Assembly: GCA_013306675.1 (NCBI GenBank)
Contig: JABLUY010000008.1
Location: 204,996 to 256,883, forward strand
Direction of reading: 5' to 3'
DNA: 51,888 nucleotides
From: Thraustochytrium sp. TN22
Taxonomy: Eukaryota > Sar > Bigyra > Thraustochytrida > Thraustochytriidae
Shown here: positions 9,313-19,260 of the stretch, in pieces
Layout: every line of letters starts with the position of its first letter
Position numbering within the stretch: position 1 is the stretch's first letter
Translations under genes and position numbers: made by a program
Notes under the pieces: model-generated
Database searches by the model: none
Seen by the model: the letters and a program-made list of their open reading frames with translations, nothing else
What the model was told of the DNA's origin: nothing

Positions 9313-12279
9313 CTGGACGAGGCCGGCGACGCGAATGTGCGCCCGCGCCCCGGCCACTCAAGCCTTCCAACGCGCGCGCACAAGCTGCAGAGCGCCGAGT
9401 CGTCGCGAGTGCTGGACGATCTCAGCCCGCAGGTGTCCGTGGACAGCGACGGCGGACACACGCTGCTGCGGCGCCAGACGTCCAAGCTGAACCGCATCCT
9501 CGCGCTGCGGCCCAAGAAGCCACAGCTCAATCTACCCGTGCCGGGTGCGAGCCGCAGCGTGGTGCTGGGCGGCGGCGGATCCGTCGGCGAAGCCTCGGAG
9601 CTAGTGCGCTCGCGCAAGGTTGAGTATACGAAACAGCGGCGCCAGGCCTCGATCGAGTACGCTGCGCGGCGCGCGGCCATTGACGCGGCGCTCGAGGCCT
9701 TCCGCCAGCGCCTGGCCACCGAGGCTACGCAGTCGAAGCGCGGCGCCAAGGTCCCACCTGGCGCACCAGAACGTGCGCGTCTCAACCAGGAAATCATCGC
9801 TGCTGTGCGCACGGGCCGGGAGAGCAACGAGGACGCCGAGGCGGAGGCCGCCGTGCGCTGTTTCGTGTACGAAGAGCCGGAGCGCGCCTTTGCGCTCTTG
9901 GCAAGCGAGGAGCAGAAGCATATCCGCCGCGCCATGTGGGTCACGCTGGCGCCCCTTCTGCGCCCGCTGTGCCATACGCTCAACGCGCACCAAGTCTTCG
10001 ACGCGCTGCTGCTTGCCCAGTTCGGCGCCAAGCTCAACCGCTCACTGGCCATGAGCAGCCAGGTGCGCGCGCTTCAGTACCCGACCTTTGAGCTCTACGT
10101 GCGCAACCTGCGCGCATCCGCCGTCTCGCTCGAGCGCGCGCGCCGCCGAGCAGTGCTTGACTTTCCCACCTTGTCGCAGACCATGAGTCCCGGCGAAAAG
10201 TTCGTCTGCATCGTCGATAAGGTGCGCGGCGGGCGGTCCCAGGAGACCGGCTACCGCCGCTCGCAGTATGGCGGCCGCCTCATCATCACCACGCGCGCCG
10301 TCTACTTTGCAAAGAAGCACACCTTCACCAACAATGAACTGGTCTGCGAAAACTTCGCGCAGGCTCTCCAGGTGCTGGAGAGCAACGGGTCGGTGGACTT
10401 TGGGCTCATGGTAGGCTTTGCCAACGCGGGCCTCGATGCACCTCCGCCTGCGTCACCCGCCGCCTCGCCCACCTCACCCGCCTCACCCGCCTCCCCGGCC
10501 ACTTTCCCCGTCTCGCTTTCGCCCGTCCCCCAGCGGCTGCGGCCGCTTGGTAGCGAGCACGTCGACCCGGGCGACTCTGCCGGTGACCTCCACGAGACCA
10601 GCGGCGGCCTGGACGAGCTCATCTCTCGGCTGGCCGCGGACCACATGCTGGACGAGGACGATGAGTACCTGGACGAAGAGGAGGAGGAGGACGAGAATGG
10701 TGAGCGACCTGGGGGGCTGAAGCGTCCACCACTCGCCAGCCGCACCGTTAGCGCGCCCGAGCGCATGGGGGAGCGGCGGTCTTCGGTCGTGAGTGAGGCC
10801 GATACCGGCACCGGCAAGCGGCAGCCGGCCAAGTCGCGCTTCGAGCTTGTGCTTCCGCGCAGAACCACCACGCGCTACGTGGTGTACCGTTTTCCTTCGT
10901 ATGGAACCGCGCGACGGCGCGATGCGGACATTCTCAAGCTGCGTGCGCTGGTGGCGTTGCGCATCTTCGTGGAGCACGTGCTACAGGTCGTGGCGGACAC
11001 CTACATTAAGCGGCTGGAGCGCGAGAGTGGCGGCGAGGGCGACCGGGCCGCGCTGATGCGCGCGAGTCGTGACGCCGCGGACGAGGTGGCGCTGGCGGAC
11101 CTGCAGAGCTTCCGCGCGCTCGTGCGTATCGCGGAGAAACGCGACAGCAGTTGGCTCGGTGGCGTGGACCCCTTCGAGGCCTTCGGCGACAAGTGGTCCT
11201 GGAAGCGCTGGAGCCCGTTGGCCTTTGTCAATCTGATCTGCTCCGCGGCGCAGCCGCGCACCAAGCGCAACGAGACGCTGCGCGCGCGCGCCAACGAGTG
11301 CCTCTTCACGCTGGCCGTCCACCTGTTGAGCTGCGCCGCGACGCAGCAGCAGGTGCGCATCACCTGGAGCCGTCCCATGCTACGCGAAGTGCCCGAGGAC
11401 GTGACCACCTCTTCTCGTGCCGTGGCAAACGAAGTAGAGGCCGAAGTCGACGAGGCCGAAGCCGACTCCCCGCCCGTGCGCTCGCCGAGCGGGGTCTCGC
11501 TGCGAGGCGCGGCCAACGGCGAGCCCCTCGCGGCCGCAGATGTGCGGCCGCCTGCGGCGCCGGTATCTGGATCCTCGGAGCTCCTGGAGTCCGTAGACAA
11601 GTGGTGGCTTGAGCAGACCAAGGTGCTTCAGTCGGATATCGTGCGGTCCGCGACGCGCCTCAAGAGCCTGGGGCAGAACGTCGACCTTATGGTGAGCGTC
11701 CTTCGGCCCATTTTGCAGGTTGGCTCGGACGTCAAGGAGATCTACCAGGCCGTTGTGACCTGGGAGAGTCCGAGTTTCACGGTGGGCCTCGGGGCGGCCA
11801 GCCTGCTGCTCATCCTCATGCGGTACACGGCTTACGTTTCGGGCCTTGTCACGGGGGCGCTCGCGCTATACCTGCTGCACATGCGCAAGGTGCGCGACAG
11901 CGAGGGCTTCCGCAAGCTCTACGTGCCGCAGAAGCAGAAGAAGACGCTTCTTGAAAAGTACCGCGGTATCAAGGACAAGTACCAGGCCGCCAAGAAGGTC
12001 CTGCAACGGGTCAACCTCGTCCTGCTGCGCATCCGCTCCGTGCTGACCTGGGAAAACGAGCGCGTCAGCACCCACGTTCTCGCGTGGTTCATGGTCTTGG
12101 CGCTCGTGCTCATCCTCACGCCCCGCATCGTCTACGAGCTGAGCATTTGGGTCTACATTTTTACAAAGAAGTTCCGTAGCGGCCGCACCCGGCGACGCAT
12201 CCTCGCCTACCTGGCCGAACTCTGGAACGAGGTGCCGCCTGCGCCGCTCTGGGAGAAGGTCGACCCGCCCGCATCCTAG
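7279..12279 (+). CDS. DEP-C2-DUF639 multidomain membrane protein, 1666 aa
   Basis: An uninterrupted 5-kb frame. Residues 20-35 are a polyGln run. About 107-190 is a DEP domain (LRLLNEHMQKRTIKNFVHSY, then CFTGEDVIERLV). About 205-430 resembles a C2 domain split by low-complexity loops (VFVHIDRADGL, then VRRDLNPVWNTCFVF). A long disordered, acidic and Gly-rich middle follows. From roughly residue 780 the protein matches the DUF639 family: DFPTLSQTMSPGEKF, then GRLIITTRAVYFAKKH, and near the end VLQRVNLVLLRIRSVL and LWNEVPPAPL, which parallel conserved plant DUF639 C-terminal motifs. There are two membrane regions near 1500-1535 and 1598-1625. DEP and C2 domains bind membranes, phospholipids or GPCR-type partners. 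DUF639 function is unknown to me. My inference is a membrane-anchored lipid-binding or scaffold protein. Confidence 0.85.
7337..7382 (+). repeat. CAG repeat coding for polyGln
   Basis: About 15 consecutive CAG triplets near the N terminus of the DEP-C2-DUF639 protein, in frame as Gln. The purity of the codon run suggests recent expansion. Confidence 0.9.
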
Positions 12280-12467
12280 AGTGAGACCAGCCGGCGCCAT
12301 GCCAAGGTGCGTGAGTGCATGCATGCAGTCACCGTCGAAACCTTCGCCAGCATGGCATTGGCATCGCATCCACGAGAGCCCTTACGATGGACAACTACCA
12401 CAATCAAAAAAGAGGTCCTCGAGACGTGCGCGCAGAGCGCCGCAAAAGCTCGGCCGCCTCGCATCGA

Positions 12468-13442
12468 TCAGCGTCCTGATGACGCATTGGTGGGGCGGCG
12501 GTGCAGCGGAAAGTCGAAGGAGTCCCTGCAAAAGACGTCTTCGAAGGCGAAGCGCGGGCTGCGGGCGCTCCTGACGTCGTCGGCGTCGTCAGAGACGCCT
12601 GCGGAGACGACGATGGGCACGCTAAAGCGCTCCTGCGGCACGGAGAGCGCGGCCTTGACGCGGCGCGAGTCAAAGCCTTCCATCGGACAGGTGTCGTAGC
12701 CGTGGGCCGTCATGGCGAGCATGAAGGTCTGCGCCGAGAGCATGGTGTTTTTGAAAGACCAGGCCTCGGCAGATGTATTTATTGTAGGCGCCTGCGTAAT
12801 GTTTGAGAGCAGCTGCATGACGCCCCGCTTGAGTCCCATCTCGGCGCTCTGCGCCGCGCCCTGCACACGGCCGAGCTCTTCCTCGCGCCCGTGCAGGAGG
12901 CCGTCCAGCGCAGACTGCAGCGCGCTCGGCGGCGCCTCGTCGGGCGCAGCGCTGGCGCCGCGCCAGCCCAGCAAAAAGCTCGCATCCGAGCGCAGGTTCG
13001 CCAGCTCGTGTTCCGTGGCGCCGCGCTCGCGGCGCTCCAGGTCCACCATGCGGTCCACGAGCCGCCACGGCTCAAGGTCGGCCAGGAAGACCGCTGTCAC
13101 AGGCGCGCGAAGCACGCGCCGGATGTTGCCGCCCACCATCGAATACGCCAGCTCTTTGCGCACGTAGGCGTCCCGCACCACCACGACGCGGTAAGGCTGC
13201 ACGTTGAAGCCGGAGGACGCCCGCTGCGAGAGCTCCAGGCACTCCTGCAGCACCTCGTCCGGCACCTCCTTGTCCGCCGCAAAGCTGCGCGCCGCGCGAC
13301 GCTCGCGCACCACGGCGCGCAGCGCCTCGGCGCGCGAGGAGGATGCCTCGGCCGCCGGCCCCATGCCAGCATCGCCGCTGCCCGCCCCCGTCGGCCGCGG
13401 TCCCGACACCAGGGACCGCAGGCACCTCCACGCAGCGCGCAT
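12468..13442 (-). CDS. nitroreductase-family flavoprotein
   Basis: 324 aa from the ATG at 13442. The first 20 residues (MRAAWRCLRSLVSGPRP) are basic and could be an organelle presequence. The nitroreductase core starts near residue 40: VRERRAARSF is the phosphate-binding Arg motif, and RASSGFNVQPYRVVVVRD is the conserved flavin-site segment. Near residue 245, FMLAMTAHGYDTCPMEGFD matches the family's GLxTCPMxGFD block. Such enzymes bind FMN and use NAD(P)H to reduce nitro compounds, quinones or similar acceptors; the physiological substrate cannot be read from sequence. Residues 140-225 are longer than in bacterial members. It is convergent with the DUF639 gene, with only 188 bp between the stops. 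Confidence 0.85.
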   Translation of the reverse strand: MRAAWRCLRSLVSGPRPTGAGSGDAGMGPAAEASSSRAEALRAVVRERRAARSFAADKEVPDEVLQECLELSQRASSGFNVQPYRVVVVRDAYVRKELAYSMVGGNIRRVLRAPVTAVFLADLEPWRLVDRMVDLERRERGATEHELANLRSDASFLLGWRGASAAPDEAPPSALQSALDGLLHGREEELGRVQGAAQSAEMGLKRGVMQLLSNITQAPTINTSAEAWSFKNTMLSAQTFMLAMTAHGYDTCPMEGFDSRRVKAALSVPQERFSVPIVVSAGVSDDADDVRSARSPRFAFEDVFCRDSFDFPLHRRPTNASSGR

Positions 13443-13736
13443 CGTCGCGCACGCCTCGCCCGTGGAGCTCCGCTCCGCGCCTGGGTTTGGGCTTTGCGGC
13501 GTCGCGGCGCGCGACGCAGAGGCGCTCCAGGAGGGCGCCAGGCGTCGAGGCGCAGGCGATGGTGCGTGCAGTCACAGTCACGGTAAGTCGTCAATGAGAT
13601 CAGTGATCAGTCAGATGAGTCAATGCACCCAGAGCTCGCCCGCGCGATGCCACAAGAGGAAGTGTGAGTGGCTTGCCAAGTTCGCAAGCAAATGCAAGCT
13701 CGAAGTTGTCTGTGGAGGTCGATCGCCATCACGTTA
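13443..13736. other. spacer between SPC3 and the nitroreductase gene
   Basis: Both neighbours lie on the minus strand, so this 294-bp stretch holds the SPC3 3' UTR and the nitroreductase promoter. I see no other element. Confidence 0.4.
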
Positions 13737-14826
13737 TCATTGGTACACAGTGGGGAAGGTGTAGTTGAAGGAGAGGTCGTGCTTGGCCAGCTTAGGCACT
13801 GGCCTGCGGCCCGTGCCGTGCAGCGAGAGCGAGCCGAAGAGCGGGTGCACGTCGTACGCTAGCCGTAGCGTGATGGTGACGTCGCGCAGGTCCTCCACCG
13901 AGTCCTCCAATGGGTACTTGATGACGTCGTGGCCGCCCACGTGGGCAGACTCCTTGTCCTGGATAATAGCGTCGAAGAGGACCACACCGTTGCGAATCTG
14001 GGGCGCGCGGCATCAAGAAAAGGGGGCGGCTTGCTGTCAGCATGGCCACGCCGTGACCGTGGCATCCTTTTGACGAGCGAACCTACATGCTTGGTTCCCT
14101 TGTAGTCAGCCATGACGAAGAGAAAGATTTGGCGCGTGTTCCATGTCCACACCGGCCGCATATCTGCGAGTCGGCATGAGCGCAGGCGCCGCGCGTGAGC
14201 ATCGCAGGGCTTAACAAAAACGAGAGAAGGCCCTGGCCTAGAGGGTTGAGCGCTGCTGCGATAACGTACCAACCTCAAGATCGAAGGTCAGAATGGCGCG
14301 GTCCGCGCCACGGAACGAGTGCCTGCATTGCGGAGACTCCGCCTCGTCAGCACCCGGGGAGCCAATCGCTGCGACGGCAAACTCACAGCCTGCGGAGCTC
14401 GTTGACCTTGAACGTGGTAACGATCGGTGGCTGCTCCTCCACGAGCCAGGTGCTACGATGGTAAGAGTCATATCTTTGTCAGTTCGCGGTACTGTGCTAG
14501 TCCAGGCAAGAACGATGCCTGGCTGGTCCTGGCGAATGCACCATGCGCTTTGAGCGAACGTCACGCACCTGCACGCGTTGAGCATAGCGAGCACCGCCAG
14601 GGTACCGAGACCTGTCATGCCGGGTCCAGGGTTCAAGTGGAGCGAGATCGTCGTACGTCAGTCTCTCTGTGCCACCTCGCGTCGCTTCTGCATGCACGTT
14701 GCTGGGCGAGCTCCAGCGTGGGCATCGCGCCGTTGACCACCATCGTTGCGTCGTCTCTCGGCCTCCATGCCGCCGCCACGCACCGAAGAAGAGGATCGCA
14801 TTGGCGCGGATCCAGAAGGAGTGCAT
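13737..14826 (-). CDS. SPCS3: signal peptidase complex subunit 3, six exons
   Basis: Exons on the minus strand: 14784-14826, 14569-14611, 14387-14452, 14270-14322, 14087-14163 and 13737-13997. All junctions keep frame and give 180 aa, the same length as human SPCS3. The start MHSFWIRANAILFF and the single hydrophobic segment (GTLAVLAMLNA) match the N-terminal membrane anchor. The lumenal domain contains ILTFDLEVDMRPVWTWNTRQ and IFLFVMADYKGTKH, and then NGVVLFDAIIQ, as in the family (FDI.ADL...WN.KQLFLYL and VVLWDKI). The protein is a non-catalytic but essential subunit of the ER signal peptidase. Donors are GTGCGT (twice), GTGAGT, GTACGT and GTAGGT. The first two exons are only 43 nt each, so automated gene finders are likely to miss them. 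Confidence 0.92.
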
Positions 14827-14979
14827 CTTGGTCCCGCGCGGGGGGCGCGCCCTGTCCAGCAGCGCAAAGGTCTGCCGCGCGCGCGCGACCGTCGCGCGCG
14901 AGCTGCTTCTTCGCTGGTTTGCAAGCAGACCTGGCGCGGTCTAATTGAGCACGATAGGCCAGTTCTTTCTTGCAAGCAA

Positions 14980-15025
<46 letters not shown>

Positions 15026-15064
15026 ACAAGCAACAAGCAAACAAGCAAGCAAGCAAGCAAACAA

Positions 15065-15097
<33 letters not shown>

Positions 15098-16371
15098 GCC
15101 ATTGAGCAGACGGCGATGTGGCCCATCATGTGCCTGATGGTGAGTGACTGATGGGAAAGTCGAGACTCGGCCGATGTTGTCTCAATGTGGGCTCCCCGGG
15201 CAGACCGACGAAAGGGAGCACATTGAGGCGGCCATGGAATTGCGAACTTCGAAGGTCCGTGCATCGCACGCCGATGCGGAGACCATGAAGACGAGCTCGC
15301 TCGAAGTGAATGCTAAGTTCGCCCGTCAGCGATGGTCCAGACCCGCTCGTGTTGATCCCGCGTGCACCAGAGAAGCAATAGATCTCTGGTACTTCGTAAA
15401 CCAGCAAGAGATCTCTGGTACGCCGGAGACCAGATCCAAGATACCATGAGCCGCAACCGGACAAGTCAATCGCAAGGACGGACGACTTCAAGCTAGAAAT
15501 GCACAAGCCCTAACCGCGTGGCGTCTGGCTCTCGTGCAAGTTCACGCACCCCGTGGTCTTGCCCTCCAAGGTCGTGCTGGGCTCCACTCGGGCCGTTTCT
15601 GTGCGAGCCAACCACGTATTGGCCGCTCTCCTTCATGTGAAGCCTTCCTCGTTGGCTGTGACTTGATTTGCAGCTGCTTTGCTGTGTGTTTCCAGCGTTG
15701 CAAATGACAATTCGTGCGTGGTCTCGCCTCGGGTGAAGCCATTTTCGCCAAGGGCGAGGTCCTCCAGGGTCTCGTGCGCAAGAAGCGCCGTGTGCACAAA
15801 AATTTCGGCGTGATCTGTTCCGTGGCGAGATCTAATTGAGGCGGCAAGCTTGTCCACCGAGAGCCTCAGCACAACACAGACGACGCGAAGCTTGGCAGGC
15901 AAACGGCCAAGGGTACTACGCAATGCATTGCACGGATTGGATGAGACAAGGATGTGTTGGCGCGCAAGTGGTGCAAGGTGATGTGCAGCACCATGTACTT
16001 GAGCAAGTTCTAAGCTCTAATCGAGCGACACAGGCCACGAAGAGGCCCGCGTGCGGCAGTAGTGAACATGTGGGTTGTCTTCGCGCTGCTGAGACGCGCC
16101 GAGTCGAGCCGTGAGCGAAGTGCAAGCGCTCGCTCATGTGATGTCTGAGGAACAGTGGAAGTTGGGGCCAAGCCGGCCACGCAGAGCGCAGAGACTGGAC
16201 CTCTCAGCGCACCGCCGGATGCTTGGCGCTCGCGCGCCGGTGCGCCTGACGCAAGCGGCCGATCCTATGCCGATCGGCAAACCTGCACGAGCTCGCAGAC
16301 TACGGCCCTTTCCATGGAAGTTATTGAGACTCTTGCGTGCAAGCGTATTCGACCTTTCATTAGCAGTTTGT
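14827..16371. other. intergenic, contains a microsatellite; no gene seen
   Basis: Upstream of SPC3 and downstream of the CASD1-like gene. It has the AAGC microsatellite and, near 15370-15430, two copies of GATCTCTGGTAC about 37 bp apart. No frame looks like a protein. Confidence 0.4.
14979..15098. repeat. AAGC tetranucleotide microsatellite
   Basis: About 29 units of AAGC/CAAG with AAAC and CAAC interruptions, 150 bp upstream of the SPC3 start codon. Confidence 0.95.
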
Positions 16372-19260
16372 TCATCTGGCGGCGAGCTCTTGCTCTTTGG
16401 GGTGCGGCGTCGGCAGCATGCCGGAGGCCTCTTCCTGGAGGCCAAACTCCTCGTCCTCTTGGTCTCCGGACTGGACGGTCTCGTATACATGCACACCGAT
16501 CTTGCGGTGGAGGGCGGCGACGGAAGACTCGTAGTCGAGCGTGAGGTGCGGCGGTACGAGGCGCATGAAGAAGACAGCGATGCCGCCGTAGACGTCCATG
16601 GTGAAAAGCGTAGTGGCGCACAGGATGAGGATGGCGAGGCCCATAGAAGGCGAGATGGCCACGCCGCCGCCCTTGCCCTTGGCCAGGCCGGCGTGCGCTG
16701 GCTTTGGCGGCGGCGGAAACCTGATCTGGATGAGGTTGAGTAGCTGCTGCGCGGCAGCTTCGTAGAGGGCATCCTCATAGTGCACGCCGTCCACACACAA
16801 GGCAAGGGCGCCCTCAGTCGTTGCAGTGAGGTTCAAAAGGCCGGCGGTGAGCCCCTTGTTCTCGTAGATGCGACGCATGACATTTTGCAAGCGCTCCGGG
16901 GACGCCTGAAGGAAGGGACCTGCGCGTTTGCTGCTGTGGATGTGCACCGGGCTCACAAGGACCGTCCGATTCCGCGTGGCAGCGCTGAGCTTTTCTATGG
17001 CAACGTCGATCTCCCCAGGATCCTTGCTGCCGCCGCTTGAAGCCTCGTCTGCGTTCAAGAGCATGGACTCGACCCAGGCGCCCGCCACCACAATGTCCGC
17101 GCCGCCCCCGACCAGTGCATCAATCTTAAGAGGAAGATCGCGCGTCTTCGGGTCACCAACGAAGCGGAGCGTCGCACTCGGAACCGAGTCCACCGTGGTC
17201 GAGACGTCCAAGATGGGGGCGATCGTACCCTTGGCCGCGTCGGCAGGCAGAAAGACGCCGCCGCTGGCGGAATCTGTGATCGAAAAGAGAGCGCTCCCGA
17301 CGCGGAGGGTGTTGAGGTCGCCGACGAAGGCGAGCGTGCGGCCGGCGAGGAGGTCGCGTGCCTCGTGGGCGGAGAAGTCCTTGAAGTGACATGCTTTGTC
17401 CGCCTCGGCGTCGGCGAAGACCCAGGCGCGACTCGTGCACACCGCGATGCTGCCATCCTCCTTGCCAGCACAGTCGACCGCGCTTGTGTCGAGCCAGGTG
17501 CCGGTGTGCATGGCGTCGAGGCAGTCGCTCCTCGAGTAGAAGCGCGGCACGGGCCGCATCGGGCCCGCGTTGACGGGCGCACCCGCCATGGTGAGCTGGG
17601 GCAGCGAGATGAAGGCCGCCAAGCAGAGGACGAGGCCAACACCAAAGACAATGGCCGCGCGGATCCAGGACGTGGGGCGTAGCTCCGGGTCGCCACCGGC
17701 GGCCGTCACGGCGCGGACCTTGGTCTCCACGAAGAGGTAGAGTCCGAGGCCGAGCAGGAGCACGACCGCGTGGACGACCACCCACGGGCAGGCAAGGGCC
17801 TGGAGAAGCCAGGCGAGCAGGCCCGCGGCGCCCAGCGCAACAGCCACGTAGCCGAGCAGGGAGAGCGCGAGCACGGGCGAGTCCGGGATGAGGAGCGCAC
17901 GGGTGACCATGGTGGTGCGGAAGAGGCGGCGCGCGAGCACAAAGTACACAAAGGTGACCAGGACGAGGTTGGACTTGGGGAAGCCTGGCAGGAAAACGAG
18001 GACCGTCTTGGCGTTGCTGGTGAGCCAGACGTGATGCTGCATGAGGTATGTCTCGAGCGTGTACTTGCCGATGTCCGCAAGGAGGCCGAGGTGCACCTGG
18101 CGCAGCCAGGGCGTCAGATTGCGAAAGTAAAGGTAGGTGAGGAGGGGGATCCAAAAGGTGTACGGGTTGAGCGTGTTGTACTCCAGCTTGGGCAGCATGA
18201 ACACCTCGTCAACCCACCACCAGGTGAGAGCGAGCAGCACGGCGCCCGTGGCGCCCTTGATGAGCCATTCTTGCCGCGGCGGCAGCGCCTCGACCTTCTT
18301 CATCCACTGTGTGCTCTGCGGAAAGTTGCAGGCGAACATCATGCCGAAGAACGTCGAATAGTGGTCAAGGCCGCTGCGGAAGTGCCACTCGTAGCGAATG
18401 CCATAGGCGCCCACCGCAGCGCCAGGGTGCGGATCGTTCGGCAGCCACTTGAATGCGAGGTCGAAGATGGGCGCGAACTCCCAAATTGCGTAAATGATCG
18501 CGGCCACGACCATGAGCTTGCAGCGCACGGCGTACTTGGTGTGGTTGATTTCGCGGAAGACCCGCATGGTGACAAAGACGAGCAGAAAATAGAAGGTGTG
18601 CAGCGGGCAGATGTAGTACAAGACGTACATGTTGTTCATGGTGAGGCAAAGGAAGATGACCAAGAAGTTGAGCCGCCACATCATCTGCGCGAACCGCACA
18701 AAGCCAAAGTCCTGGCGGATGTAGAAGAAGCTGAAATTGCCAAAGCCCGTCATCCACACGTAGCACGAGATGAAGATGCGGATCGCGTTGTAAACCTCTT
18801 CTTCGTGGAAGTAGTGGTACAGCAGGAAGCCGGTCTGCATCCAACCCTTCCATTCCTCAGTTTGATCGCGGTTCACCAGATCATTCATCTTCGGGTCGTG
18901 GTGAAGGGATCCGAGCGAGAACATGATCACCATGAGGCAGATGAACCAGAAGAAGTCCGGGATGTGCGTCTTGGCCGCGTGCTCGAAAATGGGCCGGTTC
19001 TCGCACATCCACGCGAACAGCATGATGCCGCCCAGTACGGCCAGCTCCTTCAAGAGCAGCATCATGCTTTGCCTCGTCATCTTGAGCGCCGGGATGCGCT
19101 TCGACTGCAAGCTCGTGTCCACCTCCTCCGCCTCGGCTCGCAACGCGCCGCGCACCTTGTCGGCGCCGTACGCCACGGCGCACGGCCCAAGTGCGAGCAG
19201 CACCGCCAGCGTGGACGTGGCCATGTCCGCCACGGCGAACGAGACGCCATCACTGCCCAT
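16372..19260 (-). CDS. CASD1-like multi-pass O-acyltransferase with a C-terminal, serine-less SGNH domain
   Basis: 962 aa. Residues about 10-530 are a many-pass membrane domain of the Cas1p/CASD1 acyltransferase type. Recognisable stretches are ENRPIFEHAAKTHIPDFFWF, YHYFHEEEVYNAIRIFISCY, YEWHFRSGLDHYSTFFGMMF and KYTLETYLMQHHVWL; the DxxS/H-containing loops are typical of the family. After further hydrophobic helices, residues about 590-850 resemble a PC-esterase/SGNH domain: CLDAMHTGTWLD, then GRTLAFVGDLNTLRVGSAL, and finally DGVHYED with Asp824 and His827 in the DxxH position. The nucleophile position of the GDS motif is Leu649 (CTC). In animal CASD1 the SGNH domain comes first and the membrane domain second. 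The family O-acetylates glycans (sialic acid, fungal capsule, plant polysaccharides) in the Golgi. One more hydrophobic segment lies near residue 890. Confidence 0.85.
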   Translation of the reverse strand: MGSDGVSFAVADMATSTLAVLLALGPCAVAYGADKVRGALRAEAEEVDTSLQSKRIPALKMTRQSMMLLLKELAVLGGIMLFAWMCENRPIFEHAAKTHIPDFFWFICLMVIMFSLGSLHHDPKMNDLVNRDQTEEWKGWMQTGFLLYHYFHEEEVYNAIRIFISCYVWMTGFGNFSFFYIRQDFGFVRFAQMMWRLNFLVIFLCLTMNNMYVLYYICPLHTFYFLLVFVTMRVFREINHTKYAVRCKLMVVAAIIYAIWEFAPIFDLAFKWLPNDPHPGAAVGAYGIRYEWHFRSGLDHYSTFFGMMFACNFPQSTQWMKKVEALPPRQEWLIKGATGAVLLALTWWWVDEVFMLPKLEYNTLNPYTFWIPLLTYLYFRNLTPWLRQVHLGLLADIGKYTLETYLMQHHVWLTSNAKTVLVFLPGFPKSNLVLVTFVYFVLARRLFRTTMVTRALLIPDSPVLALSLLGYVAVALGAAGLLAWLLQALACPWVVVHAVVLLLGLGLYLFVETKVRAVTAAGGDPELRPTSWIRAAIVFGVGLVLCLAAFISLPQLTMAGAPVNAGPMRPVPRFYSRSDCLDAMHTGTWLDTSAVDCAGKEDGSIAVCTSRAWVFADAEADKACHFKDFSAHEARDLLAGRTLAFVGDLNTLRVGSALFSITDSASGGVFLPADAAKGTIAPILDVSTTVDSVPSATLRFVGDPKTRDLPLKIDALVGGGADIVVAGAWVESMLLNADEASSGGSKDPGEIDVAIEKLSAATRNRTVLVSPVHIHSSKRAGPFLQASPERLQNVMRRIYENKGLTAGLLNLTATTEGALALCVDGVHYEDALYEAAAQQLLNLIQIRFPPPPKPAHAGLAKGKGGGVAISPSMGLAILILCATTLFTMDVYGGIAVFFMRLVPPHLTLDYESSVAALHRKIGVHVYETVQSGDQEDEEFGLQEEASGMLPTPHPKEQELAAR

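Noticed and set aside
14945-15105. Long open frames reading CLLACLLA or SKQASKQA repeats
   Set aside because: They are translations of the AAGC microsatellite, not proteins.
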